A DNA stretch of 47,114 bases from CAZDRI01 sp964508055 (GCA_964508055.1 CAZDRI010000012.1:1-47114); one strand, 5' to 3'. Numbered from the stretch's first letter, positions 34,890 through 44,969 are shown. Notes: a model not told the origin generated them from the sequence alone. Translations and numbers: made by a program.

Positions 34890-35233
34890 ATTATAAAGGT
34901 TATGAAGCGTCTGTTCATTATAGTGAAGATGACCAAATATTTTGGGGCGAGATAATAAATATTAATTCACCTACTACTATTTTATTTGAAGCAGAAAGTG
35001 CTAAGGACTTAAAGAAAGAATTTATAAAGTCAGTAGATTTTTATTTAGATATTTGTAAGAAAAAAAATAAAGACCCTAAAAAACCTATGAGTGGTAAGTT
35101 CATTGTTAGATTAGACCCAAAAGAACACGCAAGGCTAGCATCAGAAGCAAAAACTGATGGGGTTAGTATTAATAGCTGGGTTAAACAAGCTATTCACGAA
35201 AGGCTAAATGGCTCTGTAAATAATTTTGTGTAA
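34886..35233 (+). CDS. hicB: HicB-family antitoxin with C-terminal ribbon-helix-helix
   Basis: Predicted 115-residue antitoxin. The N-terminal half (YKGYEASVHYSEDDQIFWGEI) is the partial RNase-H-like HicB fold. The spacer SVDFYLDICKKK and the C-terminal GKFIVRLDPKEHARLASEAK-x-x-GVSINSWVKQAI are an Arc/MetJ-type DNA-binding domain. A strong ribosome site (GGAGG) precedes the ATG. It is intact although its partner hicA is reduced to a tail, so it is an orphan that may still repress its own promoter or protect against an incoming HicA. The position behind tRNA-Pro suggests arrival with a mobile segment. Confidence 0.88.
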   Translation: MNYKGYEASVHYSEDDQIFWGEIININSPTTILFEAESAKDLKKEFIKSVDFYLDICKKKNKDPKKPMSGKFIVRLDPKEHARLASEAKTDGVSINSWVKQAIHERLNGSVNNFV

Positions 35234-35283
35234 CTACTATTTTTTAAGTTTTTAACATTAAACAACTAATAAAAACCGTTTTA

Positions 35284-35979
35284 TTAATCTGCTTTATTAA
35301 ATTTAATTCTAACGATTTGATATGGACGCATCAAATAGGTTATAGGCACAGACCAAACATGCACTAAACGAGTAAATGGGAATATTAAAAATATTGTCAT
35401 ACCAAAAAGCATATGTAGCTTATAAGCATAAGGAACACCTGTAAGCAAAGATGGTTCTACATTTAGCGTAGCAATACTTTTTACATATTCAACTAAAGTT
35501 AACATTACTGCTACTTCCCCTTCATTAGCATGATGATATGAATAATAAATTGTACTAAGACCTAATAATGCAGTTATTAATATCCAAAAAATAACAAAAT
35601 TATCACGAAAACGACTAACTGCTCTCACGCGTTCATTAAAAATACGACGATAAAATAATAAAGCTGAGCCAGCAATTGTCATACTGCCAAATATTACTCC
35701 GGCGTAAATTGCAATATACTGATGTTGCACATCAGTAGCAACCAATTGCCACCAACTATGAGGCAATAACATTCCAACCGCATGTCCAAAAAATATACCA
35801 ATAATACCTATATGAAATAAATTACTAGCTAATTTCATACCTTTATTATCAAGTAGTTGTGATGAATCTGTTTTCCAAGTATATTGCTCACGGTCAAAAC
35901 GAATCCAGCTACCTAAAATAAATACCACGCCTGCTATATATGGATAAACTCCAAATAAAAAATTATCTAATGTCATCAT
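35284..35979 (-). CDS. narI: Respiratory nitrate reductase gamma subunit (cytochrome b)
   Basis: Membrane subunit of the NarGHI nitrate reductase; oxidises quinol and passes electrons through two b hemes to NarH. The 231 residues form five transmembrane helices. Conserved His occur in LFHIGIIGIFFGHAVG (helix 2 pair) and LHMLFGMTIFLIFPFTRLVHVWS (helix 5 pair), the expected heme ligands. It lies last in narGHJI, 12 bases after narJ, with an AAGGAG site. Length and motifs match functional NarI. Confidence 0.95.
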   Translation of the reverse strand: MMTLDNFLFGVYPYIAGVVFILGSWIRFDREQYTWKTDSSQLLDNKGMKLASNLFHIGIIGIFFGHAVGMLLPHSWWQLVATDVQHQYIAIYAGVIFGSMTIAGSALLFYRRIFNERVRAVSRFRDNFVIFWILITALLGLSTIYYSYHHANEGEVAVMLTLVEYVKSIATLNVEPSLLTGVPYAYKLHMLFGMTIFLIFPFTRLVHVWSVPITYLMRPYQIVRIKFNKAD

Positions 35980-35991
35980 CTCTTATCTCCT

Positions 35992-36507
35992 TTATGCTGC
36001 TTCTGCTAAATTGCTGTGCATTTCAATTATTTTAAATAATTTAGCATATGGGCTTTTAGCTTTAGCTAAATTACCTGCTAATACTTTAATAATTTTTTTA
36101 ATATGTCCTAAAAAAACTCTTGCTTCTAACTCAGTTAAAGTTGAAACATATTCTAAAATAAGTGGAAAGTAATCTGGGATTTCTCCATCTTTAACTTCTA
36201 AGCCATCATTTTTAAAATGCTCTGATAAATCAATTAATGCTGGACCTCGTACACTATTATCACCAAAAATATGATGGGTAAAGTGTAAATCATGCTCTGG
36301 GTTCATATCAAAAGTCTCAACATAGAGTTGCTGCATTTCAATTGAGGTATGAGCTTTCATCCACATTATAAAATCAATTAAAGTTTTTCTCTCATTTTTA
36401 TTGATATTTTCTGTTTTTTTTATAATTTTTATTAATGAATCTAAATTAGCCATAAGTTCATCATCTGGGTAATCTAAAAGTTTTGATAAAATATTAAATA
36501 ATTGCAT
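35992..36507 (-). CDS. narJ: Nitrate reductase molybdenum cofactor assembly chaperone
   Basis: Private chaperone (NarJ/TorD family) that holds apo-NarG until Fe-S and molybdenum cofactor insertion. The 171 residues start MQLFNILSKLLDYPDDEL and include the typical HLFGDNSVRGPA-like HHIFGDNSVRGPALIDL segment and LPDYFPLILEY-type PDYFPLILEYVS. I chose the ATG at 36507, two bases beyond the narH stop, with GGAGG just upstream inside the narH end; an earlier in-frame start would add seven residues and overlap narH. It is somewhat shorter than E. coli NarJ (236), lacking part of the C-terminus, which is usual for many NarJ proteins. Confidence 0.93.
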   Translation of the reverse strand: MQLFNILSKLLDYPDDELMANLDSLIKIIKKTENINKNERKTLIDFIMWMKAHTSIEMQQLYVETFDMNPEHDLHFTHHIFGDNSVRGPALIDLSEHFKNDGLEVKDGEIPDYFPLILEYVSTLTELEARVFLGHIKKIIKVLAGNLAKAKSPYAKLFKIIEMHSNLAEAA

Positions 36508-36508
36508 A

Positions 36509-38062
36509 TTAACCCTCCTCATCCTCACTTCTCGGCATCATTTCTACTGGAATAACTGCCTTTTTACGAGCCGTTGGAAATAAATTAAATCCTTTTCCTG
36601 CACCATAAGAACTTGAATTGCCAGCAGAAAAACCATTTTGACCTTGAAAGCCATAAGGGTCTTCAAGACGCGTTTCTTCATGAGAAGTTGGAATTACAAA
36701 ACGGTCTTCATAGTTAGCAATACCTAAATATTTATACATCTCTTCAGCTTGTTCAACGCTTAAGCCAGCATCTGCTAAAATATCTTTACCATCACTACCT
36801 TCAACTGCTTTAAAGCGTTGATGAGCGCGCATTGCTAATAATTTACTAATAGAGCTTATAATAGGTTTTTCATCACCAGCAGTAAACATATTTGCTAAAT
36901 ATTTAGCTGGAAAACGAACTGCATCTGCAGTTGGAATAACTCCATTTTTTGTTTTTAAATTACCTTTATCAATTTGATTTTGAACTGGAGATAAAGGCGG
37001 CACATACCACATCATTGGTAAAGTGCGGTATTCTGGATGAATAGGAAAAGCAATTTTCCATTCCATTGCCATTTTATAAACTGGTGATTTTTGAGCAGCA
37101 TCAATCCAAGATTGACACACGCCATCTTTTAAAGCCTGCTTAATTACTTTTGGATCATTTGGGTCCATAAATATATCTAAATGTTGTTGATATAAGTTTT
37201 GCTCATTATTAGTTTTAGCAGTGTTACTAATCCTATCAGCATCATAGAGCATAACACCAACATAACGAATACGACCAACACAAGATTCAGCACATGCCAT
37301 TGGTAACCCTGATTCAATTCGTGGATAACAACCAATACATTTTTCACTTTTGCCTGATTCCCAATTGTAATAAACTTTTTTATATGGACAGCCTGATACA
37401 CACATACGCCAACCACGACATCTATCTTGGTCAACTAAAACAATGCCATCTTCTTCTCGTTTATAAATTGCACCAGATGGACAAGAAGCTACACAAGCTG
37501 GATTAAGACAATGATTACATAAACGCGGTAGATACATATGAAAAGTGTGTTCAAACTCTTTATACATCTGCTTTTCAATATCTTTAAAATTAACATCTTT
37601 AGAGCGTTTCTCAAACTCACCAGCAAGATCATCTTCCCAATTAGGACCCCAATGTATCTTTTCCATATCTTTACCTGTAATTTGTGATACTGGACGAGCT
37701 GTTGGAGTTGCTTCTACTAATGGCGACGATTGTAATTGATGATATTTATAGTCAAATGGCTCATAATATTCGTCAATTTGAGGCATATCAGGGTTGGCAA
37801 AAATATTTAAAAATTTACTTATACGCCCACCAGCTTTTAGTTCAAGTTTATTTTTTGCTAATTTCCAACCACCTCTGTATTTTTCTTGATCCTCCCAATT
37901 CTTTGGAAAACCAATACCTGGTTTTGATTCAACATTATTAAACCAAGCATATTCAACACCTTTACGGTTAGTCCAAATATTTTTACATGTTACTGAGCAA
38001 GTATGACAACCAATACATTTGTCTAAATTTAGAACCATTGATATTTGTGCTCTTATTTTCAT
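36509..38062 (-). CDS. narH: Respiratory nitrate reductase beta subunit (Fe-S)
   Basis: Electron-transfer subunit linking NarI hemes to NarG. The 517 residues include four cysteine groups: CIGCHTCSVTC (16-26), CNHCLNPACVASC (about 182-194), CRGWRMCVSGC (about 215-225) and CIGCYPRIESGLPMACAESC. The Trp replacing one Cys in the third group marks the 3Fe-4S cluster typical of NarH. The C-terminus is extended with low-complexity Gly/Ser (about 480-505). It lies 17 bases after narG with an AAGGAG site, so the subunits are co-expressed. Confidence 0.96.
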   Translation of the reverse strand: MKIRAQISMVLNLDKCIGCHTCSVTCKNIWTNRKGVEYAWFNNVESKPGIGFPKNWEDQEKYRGGWKLAKNKLELKAGGRISKFLNIFANPDMPQIDEYYEPFDYKYHQLQSSPLVEATPTARPVSQITGKDMEKIHWGPNWEDDLAGEFEKRSKDVNFKDIEKQMYKEFEHTFHMYLPRLCNHCLNPACVASCPSGAIYKREEDGIVLVDQDRCRGWRMCVSGCPYKKVYYNWESGKSEKCIGCYPRIESGLPMACAESCVGRIRYVGVMLYDADRISNTAKTNNEQNLYQQHLDIFMDPNDPKVIKQALKDGVCQSWIDAAQKSPVYKMAMEWKIAFPIHPEYRTLPMMWYVPPLSPVQNQIDKGNLKTKNGVIPTADAVRFPAKYLANMFTAGDEKPIISSISKLLAMRAHQRFKAVEGSDGKDILADAGLSVEQAEEMYKYLGIANYEDRFVIPTSHEETRLEDPYGFQGQNGFSAGNSSSYGAGKGFNLFPTARKKAVIPVEMMPRSEDEEG

Positions 38063-38079
38063 ATCCTTTTCTCCTTAGA

Positions 38080-41000
38080 TTAGTTATTAATTCCTAGAGG
38101 ATTTTTTTGTTTTTCTCTATCAGGGGTTAAAGGTCTTTCCAACCAATCAATATCTTTATCTTCAATCTTATGAACAATGACATATTCATCACGATTTGAA
38201 CCAACGGTGCCATAATAATTAAATGCATAAGATAACTGAGCATATCCGCCTATCATATGAGTTGGTTTCGGTACTGTCCTTGTGACTGTATTTAAAATAC
38301 CACCTCTTTTACCTGTTGTTGGCGAGCCTGGCACATTAACATTTTTTTCTTGAGCGTGATACATAAGAGCCATACCATTTGGGACCCTTTGCGAAACTAC
38401 AACTCTAGCTATTGTTGCACCATTATCATTAACTGCTTCAACCCAATCATTATCTCTAAGACCAATTGTTTTTGCATCTTCTTCAGATACCCAAAAATAT
38501 GGACCTCCACGAAATAATGTTAACATTCTTAAATTATCTTGATAAGTTGAGTGAATACCCCATTTAGAATGCGGGGTAATCCAATTCAAAATTAAATGTG
38601 GTTTGTTTTGCACATTTTTTGGTATATTTTTATGTGCTTTTAAATCAATTGCAGGTTTATAAGCACAAAAACCTTCTCCAAAATCAAGCATCCATTCATG
38701 GTCTTGATAAAATTGAGCACGACCAGTTAATGTGCGCAGAGGGATATGTTCATGCAAATTAGTATAACAAGCATTGTAGCTTACTTCCTCTGACTCAATC
38801 CCTGACCAAGTTGGTGCAGTAATAATCTTACGAGGCTGGGCAACTATATCCCTATAAGTAATTTTATCTTCCTGACGACCCTTATATAAATGAGAATGGT
38901 TAATGCCTGTTTTTTTACTCTGTCCAGACCATGATTTATGTGCTACTTCACCATTTGTTTCAGGTGCCATACGCATAACTGCATCACAAACATGAATATC
39001 TTCCATTAGTGATGGCATACCTTTAGATATGCCTTCTTCTTTAATAGTGCCATTAATTTCTGCAACTTCTGCAACTTCTTTATCAGTATTCCAATCAATA
39101 CCTTTAATATTATTGCCAAGTTTATTCATCAATGGTCCTAAGGCAATATATTTAGCATAGGTATTAGGATAATCTCTTTCAACTACCTTAAAAAGCGGTG
39201 CTGTCTTACCAGGAATTAAATCGCATTCACCTTTTTTCCAATCTTTAACCTCTCCAAAAGGCTGTGCTAATGCCATTGGGGTATCATGCTGCATTGGTAA
39301 TGAAACTACATCTTTTTTTACTCCTAAATGCTTTTCTGCTAATTCAGAAAACTTTTTAGCAATTGTTTTAAATATTTGCCAATCAGAACGAGCTTCCCAT
39401 GCTGGATCAACTGCCTTGCCTAACGGATGAATAAATGGATGCATATCTGTAGTATTAATATCAGCTTTTTCATACCATGTTGCAGTAGGTAAAACTATAT
39501 CTGAGTAAGCTCCTGTAGAATTAAGTCTAAAATTAATATCAACCATTAAATCTAATTTTCCTACTGGAGATTTTTTATGCCACTTAATCTCTTTACATGC
39601 CTTACCTTCAACTCCTTCACTAAGCACACCATTTTGAGCGCCTAATAAATGTTTAAGAAAATACTCATGTCCTTTAGATGAACAGCCAATTAAATTAGAT
39701 CTCCAAACAAATAAATTACGAGGATGGTTTTCCTCTGCATCAATATCTTCATAAGCAAAATTAATTTCACCACTTTTTAATTTATCACTCAAATAATTAG
39801 ACACACCTGCTTCATCAACTGCACCGTTTTTTTCTGCTTCTTTAACAATATCTAAAGGGTTTTTATCAAAATGTGGCATTGATGGTGTCCACCCCATTCT
39901 TTGGGCTGCAACATTATAATCAGCTAATTGGTTACCTTTATATTTAGCTTTAGCAGTTGATGCTAATAAATCATCTGCTTCAACACGCTCATAACGCCAC
40001 TGGTCAGTATGAAAATACCAATAAGTAGTAGATGCTGTGTGCCGCGGTGGGCGCTGCCAATCAAGTCCAAAAGCAATTGGTGCCCAGCCAGCTTGAGGGC
40101 GTAGTTTTTCTTGCCCAACATAATGTGCCCAACCTCCGCCTGATTGACCTACACAACCGCAAATATGTAGTAAATTCATAATGCCTCTATAGTTCATATC
40201 ATTGTGATACCAATGATTAATTGCCGCACCTAAAATCACCATTGATTTACCTTTAGTTTTAGAAGCATTATCAGCAAATTCACGACCTGTTATTTCTAAA
40301 TCTTTAGCTGCTACACCTGTTACTTTTGCAGCCCATGCAGGAGTATAAGGGACTGATGCATCATCATAAGAAGTTGCAAGATTATCGCCTAAACCTCTAT
40401 CAATGCCATATTGTGCAATTTGTAAATCACATACTGAAGTTACCATTACCTTTTTTCCAGAAGCAAGTTTAAGTTTACGAACTGGTATCTTACGCACTAA
40501 TGAACTGCCATCATCTGGATTAAAATGTGGAAAGGTTACATCTATCACTTTATCTTTAGTATTTATACAACTTAACTCTGCTTCAATGTCGTTGCCTGCA
40601 GATTTTTCTAAAATGTTCCATTTACCTTCTTCGCCCCAACGAAAGCCAACAGAGCCATTTGGAACTACAAATGATTTACTTTTAGAATCAAAAACAATAG
40701 TTTTCCATTTAGGGTTATTGTCTTCACCTAAATTTTTATCAAAGTCTGAAGCACGAAGGAAGCGTCCTGTTACAGTTTTGCCATTAACTTCTTCTAATAT
40801 AACCTGCATTGGGAAATCAGTAAATAGACGAGCATACTTAGTAAAATAAGGGTCTTGTTTATCAACATGAAATTCTTTTAAAGCTACATGTCCCATTGCC
40901 ATAAATGCTGCCGCATCTGTGCCTTGTTTAACTGGCATCCAAAGGTCAGCAAATTTTACATATTCTGCATAGTCTGGAGCCATTGATACAATTTTAGTGC

Positions 41001-41823
41001 CGTTATAACGCGATTCAATAGCAAAATGAGCATCAGGTGTGCGGGTCATTGGTAAATTAGCGCCACAAATGATTACATATTTTGAGTTATACCAATCGGC
41101 AGATTCTGGAACATCAGTTTGCTCACCCCAAACTTGTGGAGAAGCAGGAGGTAAATCACAATACCAATCATAAAATGAACCAACACCAGCGCCAATCATT
41201 GATAAATATCTTGAACCAGCAGCATAGGAAATCATACTCATTGCTGGAATTGGACTAAAGCCATAAATACGGTCAGGTCCCCATTTTTTAATAGTATAAA
41301 TGTTTGCTGCTGCAATAATTTCAACAACTTCATCCCAAGTGCTACGGATAAAGCCGCCTAAACCACGAACACCAACATATGATTCTCTTTTTTTATTATC
41401 AGTTTGAATAGCTCCCCAAGCCTCAACAGGGTCTTTGCCATTTTTACGCTCTGAGCGATATAAATCAAGGAGGCGACCACGAATTAATGGGTATTTAATA
41501 CGATGCGGGCTATACAAATACCAAGAAAAAGAAGCTCCTCTTTGGCAGCCGCGAGGTTCGTGATTTGGTAAGTCTTCACGAGTACGAGGATAGTCAGTTT
41601 GCTGCATTTCATAACAAACTAAACCATTTTTAACAAAAATCTGCCAAGAACAACCGCCAGTGCAATTTACCCCATGAGTAGAGCGAACTACTTTGTCATG
41701 GCGCCAACGATTGCGATAAGTGTCTTCCCAGTTACGGTCTTCTCCAGTAACAATGCCATGACCTTCTGAATAAGTTGACTTAATTCTTTTGAAATATTTA
41801 AGCCTGTCTAAAAAATGACTCAT
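38080..41823 (-). CDS. narG: Respiratory nitrate reductase alpha subunit (molybdopterin)
   Basis: Catalytic subunit; reduces nitrate to nitrite at a bis-MGD molybdenum centre on the cytoplasmic side. The 1247 residues equal E. coli NarG. His50, Cys54, Cys58 and Cys93 form the His-Cys3 ligand set of the FS0 cluster. The WYCDLPPASPQ segment gives Asp223, the molybdenum ligand (Asp222 in E. coli). TRTPDAHF and HASTTYWYFHTDQWRYE follow the NarG pattern. The Asp ligand and lack of an N-terminal Tat signal distinguish it from periplasmic Nap and outward-facing nitrite oxidoreductase-like enzymes. It needs molybdenum, which the modABC genes in the same window would supply. Confidence 0.98.
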   Translation of the reverse strand: MSHFLDRLKYFKRIKSTYSEGHGIVTGEDRNWEDTYRNRWRHDKVVRSTHGVNCTGGCSWQIFVKNGLVCYEMQQTDYPRTREDLPNHEPRGCQRGASFSWYLYSPHRIKYPLIRGRLLDLYRSERKNGKDPVEAWGAIQTDNKKRESYVGVRGLGGFIRSTWDEVVEIIAAANIYTIKKWGPDRIYGFSPIPAMSMISYAAGSRYLSMIGAGVGSFYDWYCDLPPASPQVWGEQTDVPESADWYNSKYVIICGANLPMTRTPDAHFAIESRYNGTKIVSMAPDYAEYVKFADLWMPVKQGTDAAAFMAMGHVALKEFHVDKQDPYFTKYARLFTDFPMQVILEEVNGKTVTGRFLRASDFDKNLGEDNNPKWKTIVFDSKSKSFVVPNGSVGFRWGEEGKWNILEKSAGNDIEAELSCINTKDKVIDVTFPHFNPDDGSSLVRKIPVRKLKLASGKKVMVTSVCDLQIAQYGIDRGLGDNLATSYDDASVPYTPAWAAKVTGVAAKDLEITGREFADNASKTKGKSMVILGAAINHWYHNDMNYRGIMNLLHICGCVGQSGGGWAHYVGQEKLRPQAGWAPIAFGLDWQRPPRHTASTTYWYFHTDQWRYERVEADDLLASTAKAKYKGNQLADYNVAAQRMGWTPSMPHFDKNPLDIVKEAEKNGAVDEAGVSNYLSDKLKSGEINFAYEDIDAEENHPRNLFVWRSNLIGCSSKGHEYFLKHLLGAQNGVLSEGVEGKACKEIKWHKKSPVGKLDLMVDINFRLNSTGAYSDIVLPTATWYEKADINTTDMHPFIHPLGKAVDPAWEARSDWQIFKTIAKKFSELAEKHLGVKKDVVSLPMQHDTPMALAQPFGEVKDWKKGECDLIPGKTAPLFKVVERDYPNTYAKYIALGPLMNKLGNNIKGIDWNTDKEVAEVAEINGTIKEEGISKGMPSLMEDIHVCDAVMRMAPETNGEVAHKSWSGQSKKTGINHSHLYKGRQEDKITYRDIVAQPRKIITAPTWSGIESEEVSYNACYTNLHEHIPLRTLTGRAQFYQDHEWMLDFGEGFCAYKPAIDLKAHKNIPKNVQNKPHLILNWITPHSKWGIHSTYQDNLRMLTLFRGGPYFWVSEEDAKTIGLRDNDWVEAVNDNGATIARVVVSQRVPNGMALMYHAQEKNVNVPGSPTTGKRGGILNTVTRTVPKPTHMIGGYAQLSYAFNYYGTVGSNRDEYVIVHKIEDKDIDWLERPLTPDREKQKNPLGINN

Positions 41824-41889
41824 TGTGTATCTCCTATTATTTTCTTATAAAGTATTTTTTTTAATAAACATATTATTTTTTTTACCTGT

Positions 41890-43509
41890 TTATGGATTAT
41901 GAAACTCTGCATTTTTACGCAAGTAAAACCACCAATTAATTATCATGCATATTACATAAAAAATTGCAAATCCATATAAGGCATTCTCAGGGGTAGTAGC
42001 TTTAATTTGCTCACCAAATACTTTAGGAATAATAAAAGCTCCATAAGCTGCAACAGCTGAAGTCCAACCTAACACAGGTCCTGCTTGCTCTTTGCTAAAT
42101 ACTTGAGAAATAGTCCTAAATGTAGAACCATTACCAATTCCAGTCATTGCAAATAACAACACAAATAAAATCAAAAATGGCCAGAAAAAATCTTCTGGAG
42201 TAGCACTTGCATAAGCTTGTTTCATAAAATAAGCTACACCTAATGTTGAAGCTACCATTACTGCTGAAATAATTTGTGTTACCTTAGCTCCTCCAATTTT
42301 GTCAGAAATCATACCGCCTATTGGGCGAATCAAAGCTCCTACGAAAGCACCAGTCCATGCATAAGTTAACGCTGATGGTCCATTTGGATTAACAGTATTA
42401 TGCGTCATCACCCCATCAACTAATATATGCTGAAAACCAAAAATAACTTTAATTGATAAAGCAAGTGTTGCAGCATAACCAATAAAAGAGCCAAATGTCA
42501 TAGTGTAAATAATGGTCATAGCCCAAGTGTGTTTATTATTAAAGATTTTATATTGGTGTTTGATGCCCTCTTTATAGTCATTACCAAGAGGTAATAGTTT
42601 CATCACTAATACTGTAAGTGCAATAATTATCGGTAAAGCTATCCATTTACTAAGCATTAAACCTGAACCAGATGCAATTTCTGGAAGCATAAGCCACAAA
42701 CCAAAAGCTGCTGTAGCTAAACCTCCAATAAGCATAACAATTATCTTAATAAATGCACCAATGGTTGAACCAATATTAGGAGACACATGATTTTCAGTAA
42801 TATTATTCATCCCCATCCATGAGGCAATTGATAGAGGAATCAATAAAAGTAACCAAATATACCCAGCATTTTGGATATAAGTGTCAGTTCCAGCCGGGAT
42901 TTTGCCAATTAAAGTGCCAGAAGAAATTTTTAAACTCATTGGGTCTCCTGTAAATCCAACTGCCATAGTCATTGCTAATGGAATTAAAATTTGCATTGTG
43001 GTAACACCAAAATTACCTAACCCTGCATTCATACCTAAAGAATAACCTTGAATTTTCTTAGGATAGAAAAATGAAATATTTGACATTGAAGATGCAAAAT
43101 TACCACCACCAAAACCAGACAATAAGGCTAAAATTTGAAAATGCCAAAATGGTGTATCAGGGCTAGAAAGAGCAATACCCAAACCTAAAGCAGGAAGTAT
43201 TAATAATGATGTAGTTAACCAAATTGTATTTCTGCCACCACATAATCGGATGAAAAAAGTAGAAGGGATTCGCAAAGTTGCTCCTGATAATCCAGCAATA
43301 GCAGCTAAGGTGAAAAGTTGGGATTTTTCAAATCCACCATAGCCAATATTAAGCATCTGCACAGTAATAATGCCCCACATCAGCCAAACTGCAAATCCTG
43401 ATAATAAACTTGGGATAGATATCCATAAATTGCGGTTTGCTACTTTCTTACCGAAATCATCCCATTGTTTTTCATCTTCAGGATTCCATTTCTTTAAATC
43501 TTGAGCCAT
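41890..43509 (-). CDS. narK2: NarK2-type nitrate/nitrite transporter
   Basis: Major-facilitator protein of the nitrate/nitrite porter family; 539 residues with about 12 transmembrane segments. An Arg in the TLRIPSTFFIRLCGGRN segment (helix 2 region) and the nitrate signatures GLGNFGVTTMQ (about 165) and TGIGNGSTFRTI (about 465) fit the NarK group. In tandem NarK pairs the longer, second type is generally the nitrate/nitrite antiporter, which would export nitrite made by NarG. AAAGGAG precedes its ATG, 17 bases after narK1. The antiporter/symporter split is inferred from family and order, not proven here. Confidence 0.9.
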   Translation of the reverse strand: MAQDLKKWNPEDEKQWDDFGKKVANRNLWISIPSLLSGFAVWLMWGIITVQMLNIGYGGFEKSQLFTLAAIAGLSGATLRIPSTFFIRLCGGRNTIWLTTSLLILPALGLGIALSSPDTPFWHFQILALLSGFGGGNFASSMSNISFFYPKKIQGYSLGMNAGLGNFGVTTMQILIPLAMTMAVGFTGDPMSLKISSGTLIGKIPAGTDTYIQNAGYIWLLLLIPLSIASWMGMNNITENHVSPNIGSTIGAFIKIIVMLIGGLATAAFGLWLMLPEIASGSGLMLSKWIALPIIIALTVLVMKLLPLGNDYKEGIKHQYKIFNNKHTWAMTIIYTMTFGSFIGYAATLALSIKVIFGFQHILVDGVMTHNTVNPNGPSALTYAWTGAFVGALIRPIGGMISDKIGGAKVTQIISAVMVASTLGVAYFMKQAYASATPEDFFWPFLILFVLLFAMTGIGNGSTFRTISQVFSKEQAGPVLGWTSAVAAYGAFIIPKVFGEQIKATTPENALYGFAIFYVICMIINWWFYLRKNAEFHNP

Positions 43510-43526
43510 TAAGATCTCCTTTATTA

Positions 43527-44951
43527 CTAAAAATTATTTTTATTTATTTTTGATAAAGCACGCTTTTTATAAGCGTTGTACTTTTCATTAAACTCTTCAA
43601 TCAAATCAGCGTTTTCTAATAAGGCTTGAGCTAAAACAACTTTTTCTGGATTATTATTCTTTTTAGCATAAGCATCTAAAGCTTTTTGTTTTTGCTGCTG
43701 TGCTTCTTTAGCTTTTTGCTCTTTAGCAAAAGTAAAATACATCCAGATTAGTGAAACTCCTGTAGCACCATATAACAACATAAAAATAACACTATTAATA
43801 CCAGTATAATCAATTAAAACGCCAAACATAATTGGCAATAAGAAACCACCCATACCGCCTGCAAGACCTACTACACCTGAAATTACCCCAATATTTTCTG
43901 GATATTCATCAGATAAAAACTTAAATACTGAAGCTTTACCGAAACCCCAAGCAATTCCTAAAGTAAATAAAAGCGAAGTAAATAGCCAAACATTAATTCC
44001 AATATTTATAGCCATATCACCTTTGGTTGTTTTAAAAATAAGTGCTGTTTGCGGATAAGACATAAAAAATAAACAAATTAAAGAAATCCACATAACCCAC
44101 CAAGTTACTTTATAAGCACCATATTTATCTGAAAACCAACCTCCCAATGCCCGTATTACTCCTGAAGGCAAAACAAATATTGCAGCTAATAATGCTGCTG
44201 TTTTTAGGTCAAAATTATATTCATTAATATAATATTTAGTCATCCATAGCGAAAGCCCAACAAAGCCACCAAATACTAAAGAGTAATATTGACAATATTT
44301 CCATACTTTTGGGTCTTTTAATGCTTGTAACTGTTCTCCAATTGTTACTGGAGAAGAATGTTGATGGTCTTTATCTGTATAAGTAAACATCCAATAGAGA
44401 ATAACAATTATAGCCATGGCTACAGCATAAACCTTTGGTACTATTTGCCAACCATAAGCTATTACTAAAGATGGAGCTACAAACTTAGTTAGAGCAGCAC
44501 CTGCATTACCAGCACCAAAAATACCCATAGCAAAACCTTGGTGCTTTTTATCAAACCATTTAGCAGTATATGCTATTCCTACTGAAAATGATGCTCCAGC
44601 AAAACCCACAAATAAACCTAATATTAAAAATTGCCAGTACTCAGTTGCATTACCTACAAACCACAGTGGGATAATTATTGTAAGCATCAAGATAAAATAT
44701 ACTACCCTGCCGCCAAATTTATCTGTCATCATCCCAACTGGAAGCCTTGCTATTGAGCCAGTAAGAATAGGAGTTGCTACTAATAAACCGAATTGAGTTT
44801 CATTTAAAGATAAAAGTTCTTTAATTGGAATCCCAATAATTGAAAATATAACCCATACAGCAAAACACGCTGTAAAGGCTATAGTATTAGCTACTAATAC
44901 TGAATTTGCTTGTGCATTTTTAGTATTAAAAATACTCATCTTATATTTCAT
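43527..44951 (-). CDS. narK1: NarK1-type nitrate transporter with long charged C-terminal extension
   Basis: Major-facilitator nitrate transporter; 474 residues, 12 transmembrane segments, with an Arg in ARLPVGMMTDKFGGR and the nitrate signature GAGNAGAALTKF (about 145-156), then GVVGLAGGMGGFLLP (about 365). It corresponds to the proton-coupled type. The last helix ends near residue 405 and is followed by about 65 soluble residues rich in Lys, Gln and Ala (KEQKAKEAQQQKQKALDAYA), predicted coiled coil, more than most NarK proteins have. Two starts are possible, ATG at 44951 or 44939; neither has a clear ribosome site. It is the first gene of the nar operon, 60 to 48 bases from the dyad. Confidence 0.9.
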   Translation of the reverse strand: MKYKMSIFNTKNAQANSVLVANTIAFTACFAVWVIFSIIGIPIKELLSLNETQFGLLVATPILTGSIARLPVGMMTDKFGGRVVYFILMLTIIIPLWFVGNATEYWQFLILGLFVGFAGASFSVGIAYTAKWFDKKHQGFAMGIFGAGNAGAALTKFVAPSLVIAYGWQIVPKVYAVAMAIIVILYWMFTYTDKDHQHSSPVTIGEQLQALKDPKVWKYCQYYSLVFGGFVGLSLWMTKYYINEYNFDLKTAALLAAIFVLPSGVIRALGGWFSDKYGAYKVTWWVMWISLICLFFMSYPQTALIFKTTKGDMAINIGINVWLFTSLLFTLGIAWGFGKASVFKFLSDEYPENIGVISGVVGLAGGMGGFLLPIMFGVLIDYTGINSVIFMLLYGATGVSLIWMYFTFAKEQKAKEAQQQKQKALDAYAKKNNNPEKVVLAQALLENADLIEEFNEKYNAYKKRALSKINKNNF

Positions 44952-44969
44952 ATGTATTTAAATTATTTG

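Noticed and set aside
40403..40849. 148-codon open frame opposite narG
   Set aside because: It is antisense to a full-length, motif-complete narG and has no ribosome site or protein-like pattern of its own.
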